DNA from: Clostridia bacterium
GTDB lineage: Bacteria > Bacillota > Clostridia > Oscillospirales > Acutalibacteraceae
Reading direction: 5' to 3'
Length of the DNA stretch: 47,742 nt
Assembly (NCBI GenBank): GCA_017433225.1
Contig: JAFRHS010000009.1
Location: 1 to 47,742 of the forward strand
In this document: piece by piece, positions 7,716 through 15,559 of the stretch
Numbering within the stretch: the first letter of the stretch is position 1
How the letters are laid out: each line of letters starts with the position of its first letter
Notes under the pieces: model-generated
The model's database searches: none
Seen by the model: only the letters and a program-made list of their open reading frames with translations
Told to the model about the DNA's origin: nothing
Program-made: the position numbers and the translations under genes

Positions 7716-8909
7716 ATGAAGATCGTTCGGACTGGGACCCTCCCGGTCTTCTTATGCCTGCTGCTTCTGCTGTCGGTCCTGACCGGCTGCGGAACAAGCG
7801 GAGGGAACTCAGCAACAACGGTCATCGATCAGGAGCCGGCCACCCGTTCTGCGGTGTCGTCGGAACTGACGTATGACCATTCCCTGAAACTCGGCTATGC
7901 CACGCGGTTTGCCGTCGACTATTTCAAAGAGGGCGGATGCCTGGTGACCGTTGCGGACGACCGGCAGTACTATCTGGCGGAAGCGGACGACCCGGTCCCG
8001 AAAGACCTCGGCGAACAGGTGACCATCATCCATGTCCCGATCAAAAACGGCTATCTCTCCGGTTCCGGATCCATGGACTATTTTCTCGCCAGTAACGGGC
8101 TGGACCGGCTGAAGTTTTCCTCTCAGCAGGAGAGTGGCTGGAACCTTCCGGAAGCGGCAGAGGCCATGCGGAACGGCGATCTACTGTTCGCGGGAAAGTA
8201 TTCCGCGCCGGACATGGAACTGCTGAAAACCGGGAAATGCGACCTGGCCATCCAGAACACGATGATCCTCCACAGTCCTGCGGTCATCGAAAAACTGGAG
8301 GGCGTCGGCATCCCCGTCTTCATCGACTACGCCAGCCTGGAAACGACTCCGGAGGGGCGGATGGAATGGGTCAAGGTCTACGGCCTCATGACCGGTCGTG
8401 AGGAGGCGGCGGAACAGGCGTTCCGGCAGCAGGAAAAGGAATTCAAAACACTCAAAAAGCAGGCGGTCGACCGCCCGGAAGACGAGAAGCCGACCGTTGC
8501 GTTTTTCAATGTGAACTCCAACGGCACCGTCTCGGTGCGGAAGGGGACCGACTATATCGTCTCCATGATCGAGCTTGCCGGCGGTGAGTACAATCTGCCG
8601 GATGCAGGCAGGGAGAACGATGTGAACCGCTCGACGGAGACCATCTCGATGGAGGAGTTCTACAAAGCCTCCCTCGATACGGACTATTTCGTCTGGAACA
8701 GTTCCGTGGAAGGGGAACGCTATACGATCGAGGAGTTCCTCAAAGAAGCGCCGATCCTTGCCGATTGCAAAGCGGTGAAGGACGGCAACGTGTATTCCAC
8801 GACCAACGATCTCTACCAGCATGCGATGGGCCAGGGCACCTTTGTCCGCGATCTGCACGAGATGCTCATCGGCGGTACGGACTTCACCTATCTCTTGAAA
8901 CTGAAGTAA
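7716..8909 (+). CDS. btuF: ABC transporter substrate-binding lipoprotein, BtuF/FecB type
   Basis: 397 residues from ATG 7716 (GGGAGG upstream). Signal peptide with lipobox LTGC, Cys25. The mature protein has the two-lobe helical-backbone layout of vitamin B12, heme and siderophore binding proteins, including VTVADDRQYYLAE near the start and GRENDVNRSTETISMEEF with DYFVWNSS in the second lobe. It delivers a chelate to the permease encoded next. Family membership alone would leave heme, siderophore or corrinoid open; the cobalamin riboswitch argues for a corrinoid. The symbol is by context. Confidence 0.8.
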   Translation: MKIVRTGTLPVFLCLLLLLSVLTGCGTSGGNSATTVIDQEPATRSAVSSELTYDHSLKLGYATRFAVDYFKEGGCLVTVADDRQYYLAEADDPVPKDLGEQVTIIHVPIKNGYLSGSGSMDYFLASNGLDRLKFSSQQESGWNLPEAAEAMRNGDLLFAGKYSAPDMELLKTGKCDLAIQNTMILHSPAVIEKLEGVGIPVFIDYASLETTPEGRMEWVKVYGLMTGREEAAEQAFRQQEKEFKTLKKQAVDRPEDEKPTVAFFNVNSNGTVSVRKGTDYIVSMIELAGGEYNLPDAGRENDVNRSTETISMEEFYKASLDTDYFVWNSSVEGERYTIEEFLKEAPILADCKAVKDGNVYSTTNDLYQHAMGQGTFVRDLHEMLIGGTDFTYLLKLK

Positions 8910-8922
8910 GGAAGTGAACGGT

Positions 8923-9942
8923 ATGACAAAGACACAAAAATCTGTGGCCGGTTTTTCGGCCATGGGTGTCCTTCTTGTCGCCCTCTTCCTGATGAACCTT
9001 TCCATTGGAAGCACATCGGTGTCCCTGACCGCGGTCTGGGACGCTCTGTTCGGCAGCGCTTCCGACCCGACGACGTCGAATGTGATCCTGCAGCTCCGAC
9101 TGCCCCGCGCTCTGGCGGCGATCGTTCTGGGCGGCGCTCTGGCGCTGTCCGGCTATTTGCTGCAGACCTACTTCCACAACCCCATCGCGGGGCCCTTCAT
9201 CCTCGGCGTCTCTTCCGGCGCGAAACTGACGGTAGCTTTTACGATGATCGTCTTTCTCAGCAAATCGAGGACCCCGGGGTCGGCGGTCATGGTCGTCGCC
9301 GCGTTCGCGGGCGCCATGCTTGCGATGAGCCTCGTCCTGGCCTTGTCGACGGTGGTGAACCGGATGTCGGTCCTCATCATCGGAGGCGTCATGATCGGTT
9401 ACCTCTGTTCTGCCGTAACGGAATTCCTGATCACGTTCGCCGCGGACTCGGAGATCGTCAAACTCCACACCTGGTCCGTCGGCAGCTTTTCCGGCATCCA
9501 GATGCGCGATGTACTGGTGATGACGCTCGTTGTGGCGCTCACTTTCCTCGGTGTCCTGATGCTGGCAAAACCCATCGGAGCGTACCGGATGGGAGAGACC
9601 TATGCCTCCAGTGTGGGCGTCAATGTCCGGCTGTTCCGGGTGACGCTCGTCCTTTTGTCGAGCCTCCTGGCGGCTACGGTCACCGCTTTTGCGGGACCCG
9701 TCTCCTTTGTCGGTGTCGCCGTGCCTCATCTCGTCCGGTCTCTTCTGGACTCCTCTGACCCGAAAAAGGTCATTCCCGGGTGCTTCCTCGGAGGCGCCGC
9801 GTTCTGCCTGCTGTGCGACCTTCTGGCACGGACCCTGTTCGCGCCGACGGAACTCAGTATCAGCACGGTGACGGCGGTCTTCGGCGCGCCGGTCGTCCTC
9901 TGGATCCTCATCAAAAACCAGAAGGGGAGGGAACGCGCATGA
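8923..9942 (+). CDS. btuC: ABC transporter permease, FecCD/BtuC family
   Basis: 339 residues from ATG 8923, with AAGGAAG 8 bases upstream; a GTG at 8914 lies inside that site. It is hydrophobic throughout with the family's about ten TM helices. Typical family stretches are LRLPRALAAIVLGGALALSGYL near the N-terminus, AGPVSFVGVAVPHLVR in the second half, and LLARTLFAPTELSIS. It forms the dimeric channel for chelate import. It overlaps the ATPase gene by four bases (ATGA), so the two are translationally coupled. Confidence 0.9.
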   Translation: MTKTQKSVAGFSAMGVLLVALFLMNLSIGSTSVSLTAVWDALFGSASDPTTSNVILQLRLPRALAAIVLGGALALSGYLLQTYFHNPIAGPFILGVSSGAKLTVAFTMIVFLSKSRTPGSAVMVVAAFAGAMLAMSLVLALSTVVNRMSVLIIGGVMIGYLCSAVTEFLITFAADSEIVKLHTWSVGSFSGIQMRDVLVMTLVVALTFLGVLMLAKPIGAYRMGETYASSVGVNVRLFRVTLVLLSSLLAATVTAFAGPVSFVGVAVPHLVRSLLDSSDPKKVIPGCFLGGAAFCLLCDLLARTLFAPTELSISTVTAVFGAPVVLWILIKNQKGRERA

Positions 9943-10691
9943 ACGAACTGCTGAAAACGGTCGACCTCTCGATCGGCTACGATGAGAAGGCGGTCGCCGG
10001 ACCCTTTGACTTTCCGATCTGCAAGGGAGAAGTCCTGACGCTCATCGGCCCGAACGGAGCCGGCAAGACGACGCTCCTGAAGACGCTGGCAAAACAGCTG
10101 GCGCCGGTGGCCGGCACGGTCCTGCTCGACGAAAAGGACCTGAATGTCACAAAACCTCAGGAGCTCGCAAAGCGCATGGCGGTCGTGTTTTCCGACGCCC
10201 TGCGTCCGGAACAGATGACCTGCCGGGAGGCGGTCTCGGTGGGACGGTATCCGTACACCGGCCGGTTCGGCCGGCTGTCTGCGGACGATGAGCGCATCGT
10301 CGACGAAGCCATGGCGCAGGTGCATGTCACGGACCTGCAGGACCGGCTCTTCACGGCGATCAGCGACGGCCAGCGTCAGCGCGTCGTCCTTGCCAGAGCG
10401 CTGTGTCAGCAGCCGGAGATCATCCTGCTCGATGAGCCCACGACGTTTCTGGATATCCGCTGGAAAGCGGAGTTCCTGGAAGTATTGAAACAACTGTCCG
10501 AAGAACAGGGGAAGACGGTCCTCATGACTCTCCACGAACCGGAACTGGCCCGGCTGGTCTCCGACCGGGTGGCCTGCATCCGGGAGGGGAGACTCGACCG
10601 GCTCGGGACGCCGGACGAGGTGTTCGAGGGTCGGTACATCGCCCAACTTTTCGGACTCGATGAAATGCTGTATGACAAATGGTTCACATAA
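9939..10691 (+). CDS. btuD: ABC transporter ATP-binding protein, BtuD/FhuC/FecE type
   Basis: 250 residues from ATG 9939. Walker A GPNGAGKT is at 37-44 and Walker B is IILLDEPTTFLD. The signature motif reads ISDGQRQR instead of LSGGQRQR. The His switch is in TLHEPELARL, where MTLHE replaces the common H at the end of beta strand. It powers the BtuC-like permease. Start choice follows the ATGA overlap with the permease stop; longer in-frame starts lie deep inside btuC. Confidence 0.9.
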   Translation: MNELLKTVDLSIGYDEKAVAGPFDFPICKGEVLTLIGPNGAGKTTLLKTLAKQLAPVAGTVLLDEKDLNVTKPQELAKRMAVVFSDALRPEQMTCREAVSVGRYPYTGRFGRLSADDERIVDEAMAQVHVTDLQDRLFTAISDGQRQRVVLARALCQQPEIILLDEPTTFLDIRWKAEFLEVLKQLSEEQGKTVLMTLHEPELARLVSDRVACIREGRLDRLGTPDEVFEGRYIAQLFGLDEMLYDKWFT

Positions 10692-10707
10692 AGGAGGTAC
10701 CTGCACC

Positions 10708-12249
10708 ATGAGTTATTACAAAGACCATTATCAGGTGGTCATCATGGGCGGCGGCCTTGCCGGAATGGCGTGCGCGTTGCGTTTGCAGAAATGGGGCATC
10801 AAGGACATCCTTATTCTCGAGAAACACAACCTGCCCGGCGGGCTCGCCACAGACTTCGTGCGCGATGAATTCGAGATCGAAGCCACCCTGCACGAGATGA
10901 TGTCGATCGGTGATGAAAACGACAAGCTGAAAGTCGGCGCGTTCTTCGATGAGATGGGCGTGAAGATCGACTGGCTCAAAGTGCCGGAATGCTACCGTGT
11001 CGTCGTCCCCGGCGAGGGCATCGACATGACGGTCCATGACGGTTATGAACGGGCTGCCCGCGACTTTGACGCGGCGGTCCCCGGATGCTATGACAAAGTC
11101 CTCGACTTCATCAAAATGATGCGCCGGGTCTACGACAGCATGAACTACCTGTCCACCCACGAGGTGAGCAAGGTCAAGATGCTGAAAAACCACACCGACT
11201 TCGTCCGGACGCTGGGCTACAGCGCGTCCGAAGTCATGGAGGCCTGCGGCATCGACGGCCGTCTCAAAGAACTGATGACGCCGTACTGGATCTACGTCGG
11301 CAACCCGCTCGACGACCTGCCGTTCACCATTTACGCGTTCCTCATGGCGGACTACCTGACCGGCTCCTATGTCTGCCGCGGCTATTCCCATGAGATGTCG
11401 ATGAAGATGCAGCAGAAGGTCGAGGAGAACGGTGCCCAGTTCGAATTCCGCCAGGAAGTCGAAAAGATCATCGTCAAAGACGGGAAGGTCACCGGTGTCC
11501 GCACCGCGCGCGGCGATGTGATCCACGCAGACTATGTCGTATCCGCTGCATACCCCAACAAGGTCTATACCCAGATGATCGAGCCCGCCTCCGAAGTCCC
11601 GCCGGAAGCCATCCAGATGATCAACGCCCGGAAGCTCTCGGTCTGCCCGGTCTCCATCATCCTGGTCCTCGAAGGCACCCCGGAAGAGAACGGCATTACG
11701 AACTACTCGACGTTCTCCGGTGACACCCTCGACACGAATGCCATCTGGCAGAACGGCCTCGACCTGTCCGAACCCTTCAACTACATCACGACCATCTGCC
11801 TCAACTACGCGAACCCGAAATGCGTGCCGGAGGGCTACACCCAGCTCTCCATCACCGCGCTCCACCTCGTGGAACCCTGGCTGACGGTCACCGAGGACGA
11901 GTACTTCGACATGAAGCGCCGCCTCGCCAATGAGATGATCGAGAAATGTCTCGAAGTCACGAAAGTCGACTTCCGGGACCGCATCGTCGAGCTCGAAGTC
12001 GAGACGCCCGTGACGGTCGCCCACTATGTCGGTGCCTGGAAGGGCAGCATCTACGGCTATTCCCACTCCATGGATGACCACGCGGTCGCGCGGAAGCAGA
12101 TGCCCGGCGCCGAAGACTTCATTGAAGGTCTCGCGTTCGCCGGCGCGCATGCCATCTCCGGCGACGGCATGGGTCCCGCCATCACCAACGGTCAGGCGGC
12201 GGCCAAAGCCATCCATGACGATCTCGCGAGAAAGGGGGCGGCGAAATGA
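10708..12249 (+). CDS. FAD-dependent oxidoreductase, phytoene desaturase / protoporphyrinogen oxidase superfamily
   Basis: 513 residues from ATG 10708 (AAAGGAGG upstream). The N-terminal dinucleotide motif VVIMGGGLAGMACAL (11-25) is followed by the ILEKHNLPGG segment typical of CrtI-like enzymes. The C-terminus has the FAD-closing motif AGAHAISGDGMGPAITNG. It resembles the CrtI/retinol-saturase branch more than HemY. No isoprenoid or carotenoid gene is near. It begins 16 bases after btuD and overlaps the next gene by four bases (ATGA), so it appears to be in the riboswitch operon and to work with the following reductase. A polyene, tetrapyrrole or corrin substrate is possible; none is shown by the sequence. 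Confidence 0.8.
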   Translation: MSYYKDHYQVVIMGGGLAGMACALRLQKWGIKDILILEKHNLPGGLATDFVRDEFEIEATLHEMMSIGDENDKLKVGAFFDEMGVKIDWLKVPECYRVVVPGEGIDMTVHDGYERAARDFDAAVPGCYDKVLDFIKMMRRVYDSMNYLSTHEVSKVKMLKNHTDFVRTLGYSASEVMEACGIDGRLKELMTPYWIYVGNPLDDLPFTIYAFLMADYLTGSYVCRGYSHEMSMKMQQKVEENGAQFEFRQEVEKIIVKDGKVTGVRTARGDVIHADYVVSAAYPNKVYTQMIEPASEVPPEAIQMINARKLSVCPVSIILVLEGTPEENGITNYSTFSGDTLDTNAIWQNGLDLSEPFNYITTICLNYANPKCVPEGYTQLSITALHLVEPWLTVTEDEYFDMKRRLANEMIEKCLEVTKVDFRDRIVELEVETPVTVAHYVGAWKGSIYGYSHSMDDHAVARKQMPGAEDFIEGLAFAGAHAISGDGMGPAITNGQAAAKAIHDDLARKGAAK

Positions 12250-13469
12250 GCTTCGGTACCAACGTCAAAGGATTCCTGAAAGACGTCAAGGGAGTCGACC
12301 GCATCGTCGATGCCCGCAAGTCCAAATGGGAAAACGCTCCCGCGCTCATCGACGACCGGAACCGCAGAGACCCCGTCCGTGAGCTGGCGGACCTCCTGCA
12401 TCCCGCTGCCATGAAGGTCAAAGTCGTCTCCATCACGGACGCTTCTCCTACCGCGAAGACGTTCCGCTTCACCAGTGAAGACGGACACATCCCGGTGTTC
12501 CAGAGCGGTCAGTATGTCAACTTCCGCCTGAAGATCGGCGACAGCGAGCTCACCCGTCCGTACTCCATCTCCTCGGCACCGTACGAGGGCAGAGGGGAGA
12601 ACGGCTTCTTCGAAATCACCGTCCGCCGCAACCGCCCGTACCTCGTTCCGGACTGGCTCTTTGAGCATGTCTCCGTGGGCGATGTGCTGGACGCCAACCT
12701 GCCGTTCGGCAGTTTCTATTACGAGCCGCTGAGAGACTCGAAACACGTCGTCGCCCTCGCCGGCGGTTCGGGCATCGCTCCGTTCCATTCGATGGCGAAG
12801 GAAGTCGCGTTCGGTAAACTCGAGAAGGTCGACCTGACCATCCTCTACGGTTCCATGAAGCATGACGACATCGTCCTCAAAGACGAGCTCGACAAGATCG
12901 CAGCCGCCTGCGACCGGGTCCATGTCGTCCATATCCTGTCCGACGACCCCGACTGGGACGGCGAGAAAGGGTTCCTCAACAAGGAACTCATCGCGAAGTA
13001 CACGCCGGGTCCGGACGACCGGGGAAGAGAGGCCACCTACATGTTCTGCGGCCCGTTCCCGATGTGGAAGGTCTGCAAGGAAGCGCTGGCCGACCTCGGC
13101 GTCGAACGCCGCCGGTTCCGCTGCGACGTCATCAACAATCCGGCCGACGTCACACAGCTGCCCGGCTATCCCGCCGGAAAGGAGACGGAGACCCACAAGA
13201 TCACCGTCGTCCGCGGCATCCAGGAAGATGTCATCGAGGCCGCCGCGAACGAGACGGTCGTCGTCGCGCTCGAGAGAGCCGGCATCCGGGTCGACACCCA
13301 CTGCCGCAACGGCGAGTGCGGGTTCTGTCGAAGCCACCTGCTCTCCGGCGACATCTTCGTGTCTCCGATCGGCGACGGGAGACGCCTGATGGACAAGGAG
13401 ATGGGATGGTTCCATCCGTGCTCCAGCTGGCCGCTGAGCGACCTCAAGATCAAGATCCCGATCCTGTAA
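12246..13469 (+). CDS. FAD/NAD(P)-dependent reductase with C-terminal plant-type 2Fe-2S domain
   Basis: 407 residues. A ~55-residue N-terminal extension, seen in no standard family member I recall, precedes an FNR-type module: FAD motif RPYSISS, NAD(P) motif GGSGIAP, and FCGPFPM. The C-terminus has ferredoxin cysteines 353, 358, 361 and 392 (CX4CX2CX30C), as in oxygenase reductases and NADH:ferredoxin reductases. Such proteins pass electrons from NAD(P)H through FAD to 2Fe-2S. The ATGA overlap with the flavoenzyme gene suggests that enzyme is its electron partner. Last gene of the riboswitch operon; a large terminator hairpin follows. Confidence 0.85.
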   Translation: MSFGTNVKGFLKDVKGVDRIVDARKSKWENAPALIDDRNRRDPVRELADLLHPAAMKVKVVSITDASPTAKTFRFTSEDGHIPVFQSGQYVNFRLKIGDSELTRPYSISSAPYEGRGENGFFEITVRRNRPYLVPDWLFEHVSVGDVLDANLPFGSFYYEPLRDSKHVVALAGGSGIAPFHSMAKEVAFGKLEKVDLTILYGSMKHDDIVLKDELDKIAAACDRVHVVHILSDDPDWDGEKGFLNKELIAKYTPGPDDRGREATYMFCGPFPMWKVCKEALADLGVERRRFRCDVINNPADVTQLPGYPAGKETETHKITVVRGIQEDVIEAAANETVVVALERAGIRVDTHCRNGECGFCRSHLLSGDIFVSPIGDGRRLMDKEMGWFHPCSSWPLSDLKIKIPIL

Positions 13470-13490
13470 CATTTGCGAAAATAAACGAAA

Positions 13491-13570
13491 AGAAAAAAGC
13501 TCCGTCCCGGCAGTCTGCCAGCCGAACCCCCTCTGCGAGGGTCCCCAGACTCCGGTCCGGACTTTTTTCT
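13491..13570 (+). terminator. Long composite hairpin ending the cobalamin-riboswitch operon
   Basis: Outer stem AGAAAAAAG/CTTTTTTCT (13491-13499 with 13562-13570), then TCCG/CGGA, then an inner CCGG-AGTCTG stem (13507-13517 with 13546-13555) with a single bulge. T-rich sequence follows. It is longer than a simple terminator; the inner part could be an inserted palindrome. Confidence 0.6.
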
Positions 13571-13581
13571 TTATATTTTTC

Positions 13582-13610
13582 TTGAATCCCATCTGCTCTT
13601 ATGATATATT
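13582..13610 (+). promoter_or_regulatory. Promoter of rpsB-tsf
   Basis: TTGAAT (13582-13587), 17-base spacer, TATATT (13605-13610), about 110 bases ahead of rpsB. Confidence 0.6.
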
Positions 13611-13616
13611 ATATAG

Positions 13617-13727
13617 GCAAATCGCACGTGAGGTGCTGGATGCGAGGGTGCATCGCCCACCAAAAAGGGCGTTGTTACGCGTCTTTTGAGCCTTGCGGAG
13701 GTTACAAACTCAAGGAGGAAAAAACAA
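13617..13727 (+). promoter_or_regulatory. Structured rpsB mRNA leader
   Basis: The ~110-base 5' UTR has two clear hairpins: GATGC/GCATC and CGCCC/GGGCG around 13640-13675. Ribosomal protein S2 commonly represses its own mRNA through such leaders. No sequence motif of a named rpsB leader was confirmed. Confidence 0.4.
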
Positions 13728-14459
13728 ATGTCAGTAGTATCTATGAAACAGTTACTCGAAGCCGGTGTCCATTTCGGACATCAGACCAGAAGATGGAACC
13801 CGAAAATGGCTCCGTACATCTTCACCGAGCGCAACGGTATCTACATCATCGACCTGCAGAAGACCGTTCGCAAGCTGGAGGACGCTTACACCTTCGTTCG
13901 CGACCTCTCCGCCGACAACGGCACTCTTCTCTTCGTCGGTACCAAAAAGCAGGCTCAGGACTCCATCCGCGAGGAAGCTACCCGTGCCGGTATGCCCTTC
14001 GTCAATGCCCGCTGGCTCGGCGGTATGCTGACCAACTTCAAGACCATCCAGAACCGCATCAAGAGACTTCAGCAGCTGAAGGCCATGAAAGAAGACGGTA
14101 CCTTCGATCTTCTGACCAAGAAGGAAGCTGCCAAGCTCGACCTCGAGATCGAAAAGCTTGAGAAGTTCCTCGGCGGTATCACCGGCATGAAGAAGATCCC
14201 GGACGCCATGTTCATCGTCGACCCGCGCAAAGAGCGTATCGCTGTCGCCGAAGCTCACAAGCTCGGTATCCCGATCATCGCCATCGTCGACACCAACTGC
14301 GACCCCGACGAGATCGACTACGTCATCCCCGGCAACGACGACGCCATCCGTGCGGTCCGTCTCATCTCCGGCGCTATGGCTGACGCTGTCATCGAAGGCC
14401 GCCAGGGTGTCCAGGACACGGACGTCGAAGAGGCTCCCGCAGAGGAAGCTGCTGAATAA
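13728..14459 (+). CDS. rpsB: 30S ribosomal protein S2
   Basis: 243 residues from ATG 13728, preceded by AAGGAGGA. The N-terminus [20 protein letters not shown] and the segment [14 protein letters not shown] are diagnostic, as is [11 protein letters not shown]. There is a short acidic C-terminal tail rich in Glu and Ala. S2 joins the small subunit late and helps start-site selection. Paired with tsf as in most bacteria. Codons here are more strongly biased than in the flanking operon, as expected for a highly expressed gene. Confidence 0.99.
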   Translation: MSVVSMKQLLEAGVHFGHQTRRWNPKMAPYIFTERNGIYIIDLQKTVRKLEDAYTFVRDLSADNGTLLFVGTKKQAQDSIREEATRAGMPFVNARWLGGMLTNFKTIQNRIKRLQQLKAMKEDGTFDLLTKKEAAKLDLEIEKLEKFLGGITGMKKIPDAMFIVDPRKERIAVAEAHKLGIPIIAIVDTNCDPDEIDYVIPGNDDAIRAVRLISGAMADAVIEGRQGVQDTDVEEAPAEEAAE

Positions 14460-14497
14460 GGAATCACTACTTAACTTCAATAAAGGAGATGCTCACT

Positions 14498-15427
14498 ATG
14501 AGTTTTACTGCACAGGACGTAAAAGCCCTTCGTGAACAGACCGGCGTTGGCATGATGGAGTGCAAGAAGGCACTTGTCGAAGCTGACGGCGATATGGAAA
14601 AAGCCATCGACGTTCTCCGCGAAAGAGGACTTGCCGCTTCCGTCAAGAAGTCCGGCAGAACCGCTGCGGACGGTGTTGTCTATGCTTACACCGATGAGGC
14701 TGCCAAAGTCTCCGTCCTCGTCGAGGTCAACTCCGAGACCGACTTCGTTGCCAAGAACGAAAAGTTCCAGGCGTTCGTCGCTGACGTTGCCAAGACCATC
14801 GCTGCCGAGAACCCGGCCGATGTCGAAGCACTCGAAGAGATGAAGCTTGCCGGTTCCGACAGAACCGTCAAAGAGACCGTTCAGGACCTCGTCCTTGCCA
14901 TCGGCGAGAACATGAAGATCCGTCGTTTCGTCCGCACCGAAGGCATCAGCAGCTCTTACATCCACATGGGCGGCGCTGTTGGCGTTCTCGTCAACTTCGA
15001 CACCACCGATGAAGTCGCTGCGACCGAAGAGTTCAAGGTCATGGGCAAAGACGTTGCCATGCAGATCGCTGCCATGAGCCCGTCCTACCTCGATCCGGCT
15101 GCTGTTCCGGCAGACGTCCTCGAGCATGAGACCGAGATCCTGAAAGCTCAGATGAAGGAAGACCCGAAGATGGCCAACAAGCCGGAGCAGGTCCTCGCCA
15201 ACATCGTCAAGGGCAAGCTTGGCAAGTACTACAAAGAGAACTGCCTCCTGAACCAGGAGTTCGTCAAGGCAGAGAACCATGAAGACGTGGCTGCTTATGT
15301 CGCTTCTGTCGCCAAGAAGATCGGCGGCGACATCAAGGTCACCGGCTTCACCCGCTATGCCAAGGGCGAAGGCATCGAGAAGAAGGAAGAAAACTTCGCT
15401 GCCGAGATCGCCAGCATGGTAAAATAA
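14498..15427 (+). CDS. tsf: Translation elongation factor Ts
   Basis: 309 residues from ATG 14498 (AAAGGAGA upstream). The N-terminal UBA-like domain carries ALREQTGVGMMECKKAL, and the central EF-Tu contact motif is NSETDFVAKN. EF-Ts recharges EF-Tu by releasing GDP. It lies 38 bases after rpsB in the same operon and ends in a terminator. Confidence 0.99.
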   Translation: MSFTAQDVKALREQTGVGMMECKKALVEADGDMEKAIDVLRERGLAASVKKSGRTAADGVVYAYTDEAAKVSVLVEVNSETDFVAKNEKFQAFVADVAKTIAAENPADVEALEEMKLAGSDRTVKETVQDLVLAIGENMKIRRFVRTEGISSSYIHMGGAVGVLVNFDTTDEVAATEEFKVMGKDVAMQIAAMSPSYLDPAAVPADVLEHETEILKAQMKEDPKMANKPEQVLANIVKGKLGKYYKENCLLNQEFVKAENHEDVAAYVASVAKKIGGDIKVTGFTRYAKGEGIEKKEENFAAEIASMVK

Positions 15428-15457
15428 GTCAGATTTGACAAGAAATCAGTAAAGAAT

Positions 15458-15490
15458 GGGCTTGCGTTTGTTGCGTAAGCCCTTTTCTTT
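15458..15490 (+). terminator. Rho-independent terminator after tsf
   Basis: GGGCTT/AAGCCC stem (15458-15463 with 15477-15482), with GCG/CGT pairing further in, then TTTTCTTTT. Confidence 0.8.
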
Positions 15491-15511
15491 TAATACAATA
15501 TATGGTATAAT
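15483..15511 (+). promoter_or_regulatory. Promoter of the class A PBP gene
   Basis: Extended -10 TGGTATAAT ending at 15511, with only a weak -35 (TTTTCT at 15483). It lies 48 bases before the start codon. Confidence 0.45.
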
Positions 15512-15559
15512 TTCAAGAAATTATTGTGAAATGTTATGCAATGAAGGAGGGTTAACTTC

